A stretch of 64,000 nucleotides of DNA, taken from Blastomonas ursincola. Its GTDB lineage: Bacteria > Pseudomonadota > Alphaproteobacteria > Sphingomonadales > Sphingomonadaceae. Positions 19,906 to 29,644 of the stretch are shown piece by piece. The stretch spans positions 13,866 to 77,865 of the forward strand of contig NZ_VDES01000003.1 of assembly GCF_013607875.1 (NCBI RefSeq), read 5' to 3'. How positions within the stretch are numbered: position 1 is the first letter of the stretch; each line of letters starts with the position of its first letter. The notes under the pieces were generated by a model, which was not told where the DNA came from, searched no databases, and saw nothing but the letters and a program-made list of their open reading frames with translations. A program made the position numbers and the translations under genes.

Positions 19906-21117
19906 TCAGTTCCTGGTTCGCACGGAGGAGGCAGCATGCACGCGTGCCTCTCGATCAATCGCCAGCACATCCTGCAGGCTTTGCGGCTCCTGCGGGCTAT
20001 AGCCTGCCAGGACCTCCGACACAATTGCGGCAATATCGAGAAATCCGATCTCTTCGGCAAGAAACGCCGCGACCGCGATTTCATTCGCGGCGTTGAGGAT
20101 CGCGGGCGCGCCGCCGCCCGCTGCAATCGCCTGACGGCAGATGCCGGGGCCGGGAAAGCGTTCGTTATCCAGCGGTTCGAACGTTAACTGGCCGATGGTG
20201 GCAAGGTCGAGCGGCGCACAATCGGTCGCGATCCGGTCGGGCCAGGCCAGCGCCGAGGCGATCGGGATGCGCATGTCGGGCGCGCCCAATTGTGCCAGCG
20301 TGGAACGGTCGCGATACTCGACCATCGAGTGGATCACCGATTGCGGATGTACCAGGATGCGGATGGCATCGAGCCCGACCGGGAAGAGGTGATAGGCCTC
20401 GATCAGCTCGAGCCCCTTGTTGAACATGGTCGCGCTGTCGACCGAGATTTTCGCGCCCATCGACCAGTTGGGGTGGGCGACGGCTTGCGCGGGACCGGCG
20501 ACGCGCATCTGATCGAGTGTCCATGTGCGGAAAGGTCCGCCGCTCGCGGTCAGCGTGATGCTTTGCACCTGATCGTAGGAGGCGCCTGCAAGGCACTGGA
20601 ATATCGCATTATGCTCGGAATCGACCGGGAGCAGCGTCGCCCCCGAGCTGCGCGCCGCCTCGATCATCAGCGCGCCCGACGAGACCAGCGCCTCCTTGTT
20701 GGCGAGCGCAACGCTGCGTCCGCGCAGCAAGCTGCGCATGATCGGCGCGAGCCCCGCACAGCCGACGATCGCAGCCATGGTCCAGTCGGCGTCGAGATCG
20801 GCCGCGTCGAGCAGAGCCTGCGGGCCCGACCAGGCCTGGGTGGCGCTGCCCTCGAGCGCTTCAGCCAGCGCCTGATGCTGCGCCGGGTCGCCGATCACAG
20901 CGACCTCGGCGGAGAATTCCCGCGCCAGCTTCGCCAGTCCTGCGGCATCGCTGTTCGCGGTCAGTGCGACGATGCGATAGGCCAAGGGGTTGAGGCGGAT
21001 GAGATCGAGCGTCGAGGTGCCCACCGATCCGGTTGCGCCGAATATGCTGATCGAGCGCGGCTCAGCGGACGGCGGCGGCACGATCAGGCCGGGAGAGAGC
21101 GTTTCGGGGCGCGACAT
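19906..21117 (-). CDS. dxr: 1-deoxy-D-xylulose-5-phosphate reductoisomerase
   Basis: Second step of the MEP isoprenoid pathway: converts DXP to MEP with NADPH. The 403-residue protein has the nucleotide-binding motif SIFGATGSVGTSTLDLI, ALANKEALVSSGALM, the metal/substrate site PVDSEHNAIFQCL, the flexible-loop region TLTASGGPFRTW, and the C-terminal APAILNAANEIAVAAFL. The pathway's first enzyme, dxs, is also in this window at 49958. It is 7 nt after cdsA. Confidence 0.97.
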   Translation of the reverse strand: MSRPETLSPGLIVPPPSAEPRSISIFGATGSVGTSTLDLIRLNPLAYRIVALTANSDAAGLAKLAREFSAEVAVIGDPAQHQALAEALEGSATQAWSGPQALLDAADLDADWTMAAIVGCAGLAPIMRSLLRGRSVALANKEALVSSGALMIEAARSSGATLLPVDSEHNAIFQCLAGASYDQVQSITLTASGGPFRTWTLDQMRVAGPAQAVAHPNWSMGAKISVDSATMFNKGLELIEAYHLFPVGLDAIRILVHPQSVIHSMVEYRDRSTLAQLGAPDMRIPIASALAWPDRIATDCAPLDLATIGQLTFEPLDNERFPGPGICRQAIAAGGGAPAILNAANEIAVAAFLAEEIGFLDIAAIVSEVLAGYSPQEPQSLQDVLAIDREARVHAASSVRTRN

Positions 21118-21124
21118 GGAATGT

Positions 21125-21928
21125 TTATCCTAGCGCCCAAAATGCGTTGGCTGCAACCAGAGTTGCAACGATCGGTGCGACGGGCACAAGTCCGTCGACG
21201 CGGTCGAGAATGCCGCCATGCCCGGGGATCAGCGTACCCGAGTCTTTCACGCCTGCCTGGCGCTTCATCCAGCTCTCCAGAAAGTCGCCCATCTGCGCAA
21301 CGATGGCGAGCGGCGCGCTCGCCAGCACGAGGATATAGGGCAGGTCGAGATGCTCGCGCAGCAGCATCGCGAACAGCAGCGCTGCCGTCATGCCGCCGGC
21401 CAGGCCCGCCCAAGTCTTGCTGGGGCTGATCGACGGGGCGATCTTGGGCCCGCCTATGCCGCGCCCGGCAAAATAGGCGCCGATATCGGTCGCCCAGACG
21501 GTCGCCATCGTCCAGAAGGCGAGCAGCAGGCCGTTCTCCTGCTGGCGCAGATAGAGCAGCGCCATGACCGGCAGCGCGCAATAGAGCACGCCCCAGGCGA
21601 GGCGAAAGCCGCGATCGATCGTCGCGATGAAGAAGGCTCCGCCGATGATGAAGCCCAGCGAAAGAAAGCCGGGGCCATCGGCAAAGGGGGAGAGCATCGA
21701 AAGCGGTGCCATCAGCGCGAGCATCGACAGGCGGCGGCGCTCCATCCGCCCGACCAGCCCGGCCCATTCGTGCTGCATCGCCAGCGCACCCGCCATCAGC
21801 AGCAGCCAGAAGGCGATGCCGCCCAGCCACAGCGCGGTTCCGGCGATCGCCACCAGCACTATGCCCGAAACCGTGCGGATCGCGAGATCCTGGCCGAACA
21901 GGGACCGCTTCACCGGTTCAGCGGCCAC
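21125..21928 (-). CDS. cdsA: Phosphatidate cytidylyltransferase
   Basis: Makes CDP-diacylglycerol from phosphatidate and CTP, the precursor for psd/pssA products. The 267-residue integral membrane protein has about seven helices and the family signature near the C-terminus (GDFLESWMKRQAGVKDSGTLIPGHGGILDRVDGL; seen here in parts DFLESWMKR and IPGHGGILDRVD). I start at GTG 21928, which has AAAGGCG upstream and overlaps the uppS end by 11 nt; ATG 21952 is the alternative. Confidence 0.94.
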   Translation of the reverse strand: MAAEPVKRSLFGQDLAIRTVSGIVLVAIAGTALWLGGIAFWLLLMAGALAMQHEWAGLVGRMERRRLSMLALMAPLSMLSPFADGPGFLSLGFIIGGAFFIATIDRGFRLAWGVLYCALPVMALLYLRQQENGLLLAFWTMATVWATDIGAYFAGRGIGGPKIAPSISPSKTWAGLAGGMTAALLFAMLLREHLDLPYILVLASAPLAIVAQMGDFLESWMKRQAGVKDSGTLIPGHGGILDRVDGLVPVAPIVATLVAANAFWALG

Positions 21929-22694
21929 CAAAGCGCCTTTCGCGAGTGGCATAGGACTGGAAAGCTTCCGCGAGCGAATTCCCGTCGAAATCCGGCCAGA
22001 GCGTGTCGGTGAAATAGAGTTCGGCATAGGCCGCCTGCCAGAGCAGGAAGTTGCTCAGCCGCTGCTCGCCCGATGTGCGGATCAGCAGATCGAGCGGGGG
22101 CAGGTCGCTGGTGTCGAGCATGGCATCGATATGCGCCGCCTCGATCGCGTCGGCGTTGACCTCACCGCGCGCAGCCGCAGCGGCAAGCGCACGCGTCGCG
22201 CGCACAAGCTCGTCCTGCGCGCCGTAATTGAGCGCGATGACGAGCGTCGTGCCGCTGTTATGCGCCGTGCGCTCCACAATGTCGTCGATCATTTCGACCA
22301 GATCGGGCGCGAGCACGCGATAATTGCCGATGATCTTGAGCCGCACGTTATTGGCGATGAACTCGTCGACATCGGCGCGGATGAAGTGCCGCAGCAGCCC
22401 CATCAGGTCCGAAACCTCGTCCTCCGGACGCTTCCAGTTTTCCGACGAGAAAGCGTAGAGCGTCAGCGCCTCCAGCCCCATGTCGCGGGCCGCGCGCACG
22501 GTGGTGCGCACTGCCTCGACGCCCTGCTTGTGGCCGACAAAGCGGGGCAGGTTGCGCCGCGCGGCCCATCGGCCATTGCCGTCCATGATGATGGCGGCGT
22601 GGCGCAACCCGCAGGCAGGCGCCAGCCCCGCATGTGCAGGCGCTGCGGAATGCGCCTCTGCCTTGGACAGCTTGGGGCCGGGCCGAAAGATCAC
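21918..22694 (-). CDS. uppS: Di-trans,poly-cis-undecaprenyl-diphosphate synthase
   Basis: Extends farnesyl diphosphate with isopentenyl units to C55-PP, the lipid carrier for peptidoglycan and surface glycans. The 258-residue cis-prenyltransferase has the catalytic D38 in [13 protein letters not shown], the [14 protein letters not shown] segment, and [20 protein letters not shown] near the C-terminus. The first ~28 residues are a non-conserved extension. The start overlaps the frr stop by 4 nt. Confidence 0.96.
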   Translation of the reverse strand: MIFRPGPKLSKAEAHSAAPAHAGLAPACGLRHAAIIMDGNGRWAARRNLPRFVGHKQGVEAVRTTVRAARDMGLEALTLYAFSSENWKRPEDEVSDLMGLLRHFIRADVDEFIANNVRLKIIGNYRVLAPDLVEMIDDIVERTAHNSGTTLVIALNYGAQDELVRATRALAAAAARGEVNADAIEAAHIDAMLDTSDLPPLDLLIRTSGEQRLSNFLLWQAAYAELYFTDTLWPDFDGNSLAEAFQSYATRERRFGGR

Positions 22695-23248
22695 TGGCCC
22701 AGAATTTCTTTTTCTTTCTGCGTCGCGGCGGCATCGGCCTGGGCGATCATGTCGTCGGTCAGCTTCTGCACTTCTGTCTCGAAGCGCTTGCGCTCGTCCT
22801 CGCTGATCACGCCCTTCTTCTCGTCGGTCTTGAGCGAATCCATGCCGTCGCGGCGGACATTGCGGATCGCGATGCGCGCCTTTTCGGCATATTGACCGGC
22901 GAGCTTGGCCAGTTCCTTGCGGCGTTCCTCGGTGAGGTCGGGGATCGGCAGGCGCAGCGTCTGGCCATCGACGATCGGATTGAGGCCGAGGCCGGCCGAG
23001 CGGATCGCCTTGTCTGCCGGGCCGACATTCGACTTGTCCCAGACCTGCACCGACAGCATGCGCGGTTCGGGCGCGGACACCGTCGCGATCTGGGTCAGCG
23101 GCATGTGCGCGCCATAGACCTCGACCGTCACCGGATCGAGCAGCGTGGTGTTGGCGCGCCCGGTGCGCAGGCCCGAAAGATCGCCCTTGAGCGATTCGAC
23201 CGCGCCGTTCATCCGGCGCTCGAGATCTTTCTTGTCAAACTGTGCCAC
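22691..23248 (-). CDS. frr: Ribosome recycling factor
   Basis: Splits post-termination ribosomes together with EF-G. The 185-residue protein shows the canonical [40 protein letters not shown], and the C-terminal [21 protein letters not shown] helix. Length is standard. It is 4 nt downstream of pyrH and overlaps uppS by 4 nt. Confidence 0.98.
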   Translation of the reverse strand: MAQFDKKDLERRMNGAVESLKGDLSGLRTGRANTTLLDPVTVEVYGAHMPLTQIATVSAPEPRMLSVQVWDKSNVGPADKAIRSAGLGLNPIVDGQTLRLPIPDLTEERRKELAKLAGQYAEKARIAIRNVRRDGMDSLKTDEKKGVISEDERKRFETEVQKLTDDMIAQADAAATQKEKEILGQ

Positions 23249-23252
23249 TGGT

Positions 23253-23975
23253 TCAGTCCTTCTGATGTACGGTTGTCGCGGTGCCTTCGCCGCTCAGAAC
23301 GCGGGCAAGATTGCCCTGTTCGCGGATCGAGAACACCACGATGGGAATGGAATTGTCGCGGCAGAGCGCCACGGCGCTCGCGTCCATGACCTTGAGATTG
23401 TCCTGCAACACCCGGTCATAACTCAATGTTTCGTAACGCACGGCGGTGGGATCGAGCTTGGGATCGGCATTGTACACGCCGTCGACGCTAGTGCCCTTGA
23501 GCAGCGCATCGCACTTCATTTCGGCCGCGCGCAGCGCCGCGCCGGAATCGGTGGTGAAATAGGGCGCGCCGACGCCCGCGGCGAAGATCACGACGCGGCC
23601 CTTTTCGAGGTGGCGCTGGGCGCGGCGGCGGATCACCGGCTCGCACACCTTGTCCATCTCGATCGCCGACTGGACGCGCGTGGGCACGCCCATCTGTTCG
23701 AGCGCGCTCTGCATTGCGAGTGCGTTCATCACCGTGGCGAGCATGCCCATGTAATCGGCCTGCGCACGGTCCATGCCCTTGGCTGCGCCTGCCATGCCGC
23801 GGAAGATGTTGCCGCCGCCGATGACCAGGCAGATTTCAAGCCCGGTGTCCTTGGCCGCCTTCACCTCTGCGGCCATGCGCGCGACGGTGGCGGGATCGAT
23901 GCCGTACTGGCCGTCGCCCATCAGGGCTTCCCCCGACAGCTTCAGGAGGATGCGGCGGTAGGATGCGATGGTCAT
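23253..23975 (-). CDS. pyrH: UMP kinase
   Basis: Phosphorylates UMP to UDP; bacterial PyrH belongs to the amino-acid-kinase family. The 240-residue protein has [15 protein letters not shown] at its N-terminus, the GGGNIFRG loop, and [16 protein letters not shown]-type C-terminal sequence ([18 protein letters not shown]). The ATG at 23975 gives the canonical [16 protein letters not shown] start; upstream in-frame sequence spans the tsf terminator. First gene of the pyrH-frr-uppS-cdsA-dxr-rseP run. Confidence 0.97.
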   Translation of the reverse strand: MTIASYRRILLKLSGEALMGDGQYGIDPATVARMAAEVKAAKDTGLEICLVIGGGNIFRGMAGAAKGMDRAQADYMGMLATVMNALAMQSALEQMGVPTRVQSAIEMDKVCEPVIRRRAQRHLEKGRVVIFAAGVGAPYFTTDSGAALRAAEMKCDALLKGTSVDGVYNADPKLDPTAVRYETLSYDRVLQDNLKVMDASAVALCRDNSIPIVVFSIREQGNLARVLSGEGTATTVHQKD

Positions 23976-24105
23976 GAATGTTCCGGTATCTGGAATGAAA
24001 TGCGGCGCTTCTGGCCGAGTGGCGCGCACCATAGTCAGTGCATCCGGCACTGCCAAGCACGTTCCTGCACAGTTTGACGTCACGCGATCGATCGGGCGTC
24101 GCGGA

Positions 24106-24147
24106 CGCAAAAACAGCGGGCAGCCCCAGGGGCCACCCGCCGTCTTT
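24106..24147 (-). terminator. Intrinsic terminator after tsf
   Basis: GCGGG (24116-24120) pairs with CCCGC (24136-24140), and GCCCC (24123-24127) with GGGGC (24129-24133). The structure is flanked by A-run (24109-24113) and T-run (24143-24148), so on the minus strand a GC-rich hairpin precedes U-rich RNA. It separates rpsB-tsf from pyrH. Confidence 0.8.
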
Positions 24148-24166
24148 TTGCTGAAAGGCTAAAGGC

Positions 24167-25090
24167 TTAGAGGCCTGCAGCCGCCGCGACTTCGGCTGCG
24201 AAATCGGTTTCTTCCTTCTCGATGCCTTCGCCGAGCTGGAAGCGGACATAGTCCTTGAGCACGATCTTGCCGCCCGCATCCTTGGCGGCCTTGGCCACCA
24301 CGTCGGCGATCGGGGTCTTGTTGTCGATCACGAACAGCTGGCTGAGCAGCGCGTTTTCCTTGGCGAACTTGGCGATCGCGCCATCGACCATCTTGGCCTG
24401 CACTTCAGCGGGCTTGCCGCTTTCGGCCGCCTTTTCCTCGGCGATCTTGCGCTCGCGCGCGATCAGCTCGGCATCGAGGCCATCGGCGTTCAACGCCAGC
24501 GGGAAGGCCGCCGCAATGTGCATGCCGATCTGCTTGCCCAGCGGCTCGAGCACGTCGGCAGCGACATCGCCTTCGAGCGCGACGAGCACGCCGATCTTGC
24601 CGAGGTTCGGCGCGACGGCATTGTGCATGTACGACACGACAACGCCCTGATCGACCGAGACGGTCTTGATGCGGCGGATCGACTGGTTTTCGCCGATGGT
24701 GGCGATCGAGCTGGTCAGCTTGTCGCCGACGCTGCCGCCATCGGGATATTCGGCCGACTTGAGCGCTTCGACATCGTCACCGGTGGTCAGGGCGACCGAG
24801 GTCACCTTCCGGACGAAATCCTGGAACTGGTCGTTCTTGGCGACGAAGTCGGTTTCGCTGTTCACTTCGACGGCCACGCCCTTCAGGCCGGCGACCTCGA
24901 TGCCCACCAGGCCTTCGGCGGCGGTGCGGCTCGACTTCTTCTGCGCGGTGGCCAGGCCCTTGGCGCGCAGTGCGTCGACGGCGGCTTCGATATCGCCATT
25001 GGCTTCGGTCAGCGCCTTCTTGGCGTCCATCATGCCAGCGCCGGTGCGCTCGCGCAGTTCCTTGACAGTAGCAGCGGTTACAACAGCCAT
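24167..25090 (-). CDS. tsf: Elongation factor Ts
   Basis: Guanine-nucleotide exchange factor for EF-Tu. The 307-residue protein begins [27 protein letters not shown], the conserved N-terminal UBA-like domain, and carries [13 protein letters not shown] and the [13 protein letters not shown] core segment. The ATG at 25090 is the family start. It follows rpsB on the same strand after a 136-base spacer containing a long hairpin, and is followed by an intrinsic terminator. Confidence 0.97.
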   Translation of the reverse strand: MAVVTAATVKELRERTGAGMMDAKKALTEANGDIEAAVDALRAKGLATAQKKSSRTAAEGLVGIEVAGLKGVAVEVNSETDFVAKNDQFQDFVRKVTSVALTTGDDVEALKSAEYPDGGSVGDKLTSSIATIGENQSIRRIKTVSVDQGVVVSYMHNAVAPNLGKIGVLVALEGDVAADVLEPLGKQIGMHIAAAFPLALNADGLDAELIARERKIAEEKAAESGKPAEVQAKMVDGAIAKFAKENALLSQLFVIDNKTPIADVVAKAAKDAGGKIVLKDYVRFQLGEGIEKEETDFAAEVAAAAGL

Positions 25091-25118
25091 GTTCGTGTTC
25101 CTTGTTTTGAATATGGAC

Positions 25119-25163
25119 GCAGGGGCCACGGGTGCGGGCCAATGCCCGGCCCGTAGCCCCTGC
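25119..25163 (-). other. Long hairpin between rpsB and tsf
   Basis: A 14-base arm at 25119-25132 pairs with 25150-25163 with one mismatch, and the 17-base loop itself contains CGGGC/GCCCG. No U-run follows on the minus strand, so it is more likely an RNA-processing or partial-attenuation element than a strong terminator. Confidence 0.65.
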
Positions 25164-25226
25164 ATGTGTCAGTTTTGTGCAAGCAGGGCAGGGGCTGGCC
25201 CCGCCCGGCTCGATCAGCCAATCCGA

Positions 25227-26009
<783 letters not shown>

Positions 26010-26036
26010 AGGGATTTCCTTTCCGGTTGTGCCTCT

Positions 26037-26102
26037 GGAAGACGGGAACCTTGTGGGCCTGACCCTCAAAGGGTGGCCGGGGCACCGGTATGTGTGTCTT
26101 CC
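26037..26102 (-). promoter_or_regulatory. Structured 5' leader of rpsB
   Basis: GGAAGAC (26037-26043) pairs with GTCTTCC (26096-26102), enclosing a second hairpin, ACCCT/AGGGT (26062-26066 with 26070-26074), with flanking GGCC segments that can also pair. It ends 28 bases before the rpsB start. S2 autoregulates through a structured leader in E. coli; this leader is a candidate for the same role, by inference. Confidence 0.6.
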
Positions 26103-26355
26103 ATGTGGATTGCATGCGGCACAGCGCCGCGTGCGAGCGGGCCCTTAGGCGAACTGGCGCACGAAATCCAGTCTCAAAATGTGCGACGAACCGAATTTTC
26201 CGGTTGACGATGCGAAACATAAGTGGAACAAAACACATACAAAGAGAGGCAAGGGCTCCGGATCGTCCCGATATGGAACCAATGGCTTTCCACTGAGTTA
26301 TCCACAATGTTCCACCGGGCTCCAATCCGGCGGACGCAAGTCAGGATGTAGCGTT
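26103..26355. promoter_or_regulatory. Divergent promoter region rpsB / small protein
   Basis: This stretch between the rpsB leader and the small gene holds no coding sequence I can support. The AT-rich part at 26200-26250 is the likely rpsB promoter zone. A perfect DnaA box TTATCCACA is at 26298-26306. Confidence 0.45.
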
Positions 26356-26631
26356 ATGTTTGCTGTAGCCATTGCCCTGTTCTTCGCCGCCGCCGCAATC
26401 GGGGCCGTGCTTGTCATCGCCCAGTCGTTCGCCGGATCGGCGGAGCGCTTCGATGCGCTGTTCGCCGCCTATCGCGCTGCAGGACAGGGGCGGGTTGCCC
26501 AGGGCCAGATGCGTGCTGTCGCGACCTATGTTCCAAACCGCGCGCCCGATTACAGCCCGCGCAACGTGATCGCGATGCCGGTTCGCGGCAGCGTCCGCGT
26601 CAGCCAGCCGGATTGGCGCGCTGCCGCTTGA
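26356..26631 (+). CDS. Hypothetical small membrane-anchored protein
   Basis: I do not recognise it. The 91-residue product starts with a hydrophobic helix (MFAVAIALFFAAAAIGAVLV) that may be a membrane anchor or uncleaved signal, followed by a short polar domain ending in PVRGSVRVSQPDWRAAA. The start ATG has AGGAT upstream. Its 3' end overlaps the convergent pssA by 32 bases. Codon usage and the plausible start favour a real gene, but no motif supports a function. Confidence 0.6.
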   Translation: MFAVAIALFFAAAAIGAVLVIAQSFAGSAERFDALFAAYRAAGQGRVAQGQMRAVATYVPNRAPDYSPRNVIAMPVRGSVRVSQPDWRAAA

Positions 26632-27421
26632 CCCTGGCGTAGGATGCGATGCCGAACGGGATTAGCGCCAGATAGATCAGGCAAATTGCCGTCAGCGTGA
26701 TGAACGGCACGGTAAGCAGCGACGCTGCCGTGATCGCGAACACAGCAAGCGCTTCCAGGCGAATGTTCTTTCGTACATTGAGCGACGACCAGCTGAAGGT
26801 CGCAACATTCGATATCATCAGGAATGCGATCAGCAGAACCCAGGGGCCGATGACGCTATAGTGTCGGAAGATGTCCTCACCCGTCTCGATCCACAGGTAA
26901 AGTGGCAGCATGGCGAGGCCAGCGCCGGCCGGGGCCGGGATGCCGGTGAGATAGCCTGCAGATTTGTGCGGTTGATCCTCCAGATCGATCTGCGCGTTGA
27001 ACCGCGCGAGCCGCAGCGCGCAGCATACCGCGAGCGTGAGCGCGATAAGCCAGCCGAAGCGCGGCAGCTCGTTGAGCGACCACAGGAACAGGACAAGGGC
27101 AGGCGACACACCGAACGCGATCGAATCCGCCAGCGAGTCCAATTCGGCCCCGAACCGGCTTTGCGCCTTGAGCATTCGCGCGACGCGTCCGTCGATCCCG
27201 TCGAGCACGCCTGCCAGCACGATCGCGCCCGCTGCCAGCGGCCATTGGTCCTGCAAGGCGAAGCGGATGCCGGTAAGCCCGCAGCACAAGGCGCTGGCGG
27301 TGATCGCGTTGGGGACCATCGCGCGCAGCGTCAGTCCTTCGCGGAGGCGAAAACGGCGTCCCGCCAGATAACGGATCGGACCGCGGCGTCCGCGACGCTC
27401 CAACGGATCGCGCTCGCTCAT
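26600..27421 (-). CDS. pssA: CDP-diacylglycerol--serine O-phosphatidyltransferase
   Basis: Makes phosphatidylserine from CDP-DAG and serine; Psd then decarboxylates it. The 273-residue membrane protein has the CDP-alcohol phosphotransferase motif in DGIDGRVARMLKAQSRFGAELDSLAD (D-G-x2-A-R-x8-G-x3-D-x3-D; shown in parts LDGIDGRVAR and FGAELDSLAD) and about six helices. The start ATG 27421 (MSERDPLERRG) is chosen for position relative to psd (49 bases). It forms a psd-pssA operon. The 3' end overlaps the small convergent gene. Confidence 0.95.
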   Translation of the reverse strand: MSERDPLERRGRRGPIRYLAGRRFRLREGLTLRAMVPNAITASALCCGLTGIRFALQDQWPLAAGAIVLAGVLDGIDGRVARMLKAQSRFGAELDSLADSIAFGVSPALVLFLWSLNELPRFGWLIALTLAVCCALRLARFNAQIDLEDQPHKSAGYLTGIPAPAGAGLAMLPLYLWIETGEDIFRHYSVIGPWVLLIAFLMISNVATFSWSSLNVRKNIRLEALAVFAITAASLLTVPFITLTAICLIYLALIPFGIASYARVKRQRANPAG

Positions 27422-27470
27422 GCCGTGATGCTCCTTGAAGGACCGGATGCCGGGGCAGGGGACTGTCGCA

Positions 27471-28205
27471 TCAATGCGCGATCCCTTCGCGCACCGGTGC
27501 GTCACCGACAATGCCGAGCACGGTTTCGCCCGCGACAATGCGCTGGCCCTTGACCACATTGGGTGCGGTGCCGCGCGGCAGATAGACATCGACCCGGCTG
27601 CCGAACCGGATCAGCCCGACGCGCTGGCCGACCGCAACGAAATCGCCTTCCTTGACGAACGGCACGATCCGCCGCGCGACCAGGCCTGCAATCTGGGTAA
27701 ACCCGATGCGCAGACCGTCCGACCGCTCGACCATGATGTGCTGGCGCTCGTTCTCGTCGCTCGCCTTGTCGAGATCGGCATTGAGGAACTTGCCCGAGAT
27801 ATAGACGATGCGCCGGATGGTGCCGCCGATCGGTGCGCGGTTGATGTGCACGTCGAACACGCTCATGAAAATCGATACGCGCCAAAGCGGATCGGGGCCC
27901 AGTCCGTCATGGTCGGCCAGCTCGATCGGCGGCGCGACCTCCTGGATCAGGGTGACCAGGCCATCGGCCGGCGCGACGACGAAGCGCTCGTCGAGCGGCG
28001 TGACCCGGGCAGGGTCGCGGAAGAACGCAAGGATCCACAAGGTGAGCCCGCCCATCGGCCAGGCCAGCGTTTCCCATGCCATCAGCGCGAAGATGAGCGT
28101 GATGCCTGCTGCGATAACGGCGAATTTGCGACCTTCGGGATGGACCGGGGGCAGGCTCCAGCTCGCCAGGCCCTTGCCCCGGTTATCCAGTAATTCTTGC
28201 GACAT
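27471..28205 (-). CDS. psd: Phosphatidylserine decarboxylase (short form)
   Basis: Pyruvoyl-dependent enzyme that converts phosphatidylserine to phosphatidylethanolamine. The 244-residue protein has a hydrophobic N-terminal region (about residues 25-60), [16 protein letters not shown], and the self-cleavage segment [11 protein letters not shown], where the serine becomes the pyruvoyl group. This GS-type short Psd is common in alphaproteobacteria. The start [12 protein letters not shown] is the best of several. Immediately upstream of pssA, so the two-step PE pathway is co-transcribed. Confidence 0.94.
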   Translation of the reverse strand: MSQELLDNRGKGLASWSLPPVHPEGRKFAVIAAGITLIFALMAWETLAWPMGGLTLWILAFFRDPARVTPLDERFVVAPADGLVTLIQEVAPPIELADHDGLGPDPLWRVSIFMSVFDVHINRAPIGGTIRRIVYISGKFLNADLDKASDENERQHIMVERSDGLRIGFTQIAGLVARRIVPFVKEGDFVAVGQRVGLIRFGSRVDVYLPRGTAPNVVKGQRIVAGETVLGIVGDAPVREGIAH

Positions 28206-28416
28206 GCCCGCCCTCTTAGGGACACTGACCGGGTGTGACAACGGCCAATGGCCCCACAATGCGGTGAATGCTGCGCTGCGGCATAAACTTGCTAGTGATT
28301 TGCAATACTGAAAGTGCAGCGATTGCGCTGATCCGCAAGGTTGAAACCTCGCCCGACTTTGCTAAGAGCGTCCCAGATTTCCTGATTCCTCCCTAGCAAG
28401 AAGGCGCAAAATCCGC

Positions 28417-29637
28417 ATGGCAAAGATCAAGGTGGCCAAGCCCGTCGTCGAAATCGACGGCGATGAAATGACCCGCATCATCTGGGAGTGGATCCGCGAA
28501 CGCCTGATCCTGCCCTATCTGGACATCGACCTGAAATATTACGACCTGTCGATCCAGAAGCGCGACGAGACCAACGACAAGATCACCGTTGACGCGTCGA
28601 ACGCGATCCGCGAGCATGGCGTCGGCGTCAAGTGCGCCACCATCACGCCGGACGAGGCGCGCGTCGAGGAGTTCAACCTCAAGAAGATGTGGAAGTCGCC
28701 CAACGGCACCATTCGCAACATCCTGGGCGGCGTCGTGTTCCGCGAGCCGATCGTGATCTCGAACATCCCGCGGCTGGTGCCCGGCTGGACCGACCCGATC
28801 GTCGTCGGCCGTCACGCTTTCGGCGACCAGTACAAGGCGACCGATTTCCGCGTGCCCGGCCCGGGCAAGCTGCGCCTGGTGTTCGAGGGCGAGGACGGCA
28901 CCACGATCGACGAGGAAGTGTTCCAGTTCCCGTCCTCGGGCGTCGCGATGGCGATGTACAACCTTGATGACTCGATCGCCGATTTCGCCCGCGCATCGAT
29001 GAACTATGGCCTCGATCGCGGCTGGCCGACGTACCTGTCGACCAAGAACACGATCATGAAGGCCTATGACGGCCGCTTCAAGGACATCTTCGAGGAGATT
29101 TACGAGAAGGAATTCAAGGCCAAGTTCGAGGCCGCCGGCATCACCTATCAGCACCGCCTGATCGACGACATGGTCGCGTCCGCACTGAAATGGTCGGGCA
29201 AGTTCGTCTGGGCGTGCAAGAACTATGACGGCGACGTTCAGTCGGATACTGTCGCGCAGGGCTTCGGCTCGCTCGGCCTGATGACCTCGGTGCTGATGAC
29301 CCCCGATGGCAAGACCGTCGAGGCGGAAGCCGCGCACGGCACGGTCACCCGCCACTATCGCATGCACGAACAGGGCAAGGCGACCTCGACCAACCCGATC
29401 GCCTCGATCTTCGCCTGGACCCGCGGCCTCATCTATCGCGGCCGCTTCGACGAGACGCCCGAAGTGGTGCGCTTCGCCGAAACGCTGGAACGCGTCTGCA
29501 TCGAAACCGTTGAGCAGGGATCTATGACCAAGGACCTCGCCATCCTGATCGGGCCCGACCAGGCCTGGATGACCACCGAGCAGTTCTTCGAGGCGATCCG
29601 GGTCAATCTTGAAAAGGAAATGGGCAACTGGGCATGA
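28417..29637 (+). CDS. icd: NADP-dependent isocitrate dehydrogenase
   Basis: TCA-cycle enzyme converting isocitrate to 2-oxoglutarate. The 406-residue protein is of the eukaryotic-like type II family ([51 protein letters not shown]), not the E. coli type. The metal-binding aspartates lie in the last-named segment and the NADP site near [11 protein letters not shown]. It begins a transcription unit divergent from psd (211-base spacer with no other gene) and is followed after 7 bases by the GNAT-nitrilase gene. Confidence 0.97.
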   Translation: MAKIKVAKPVVEIDGDEMTRIIWEWIRERLILPYLDIDLKYYDLSIQKRDETNDKITVDASNAIREHGVGVKCATITPDEARVEEFNLKKMWKSPNGTIRNILGGVVFREPIVISNIPRLVPGWTDPIVVGRHAFGDQYKATDFRVPGPGKLRLVFEGEDGTTIDEEVFQFPSSGVAMAMYNLDDSIADFARASMNYGLDRGWPTYLSTKNTIMKAYDGRFKDIFEEIYEKEFKAKFEAAGITYQHRLIDDMVASALKWSGKFVWACKNYDGDVQSDTVAQGFGSLGLMTSVLMTPDGKTVEAEAAHGTVTRHYRMHEQGKATSTNPIASIFAWTRGLIYRGRFDETPEVVRFAETLERVCIETVEQGSMTKDLAILIGPDQAWMTTEQFFEAIRVNLEKEMGNWA

Positions 29638-29644
29638 GGGGTTG

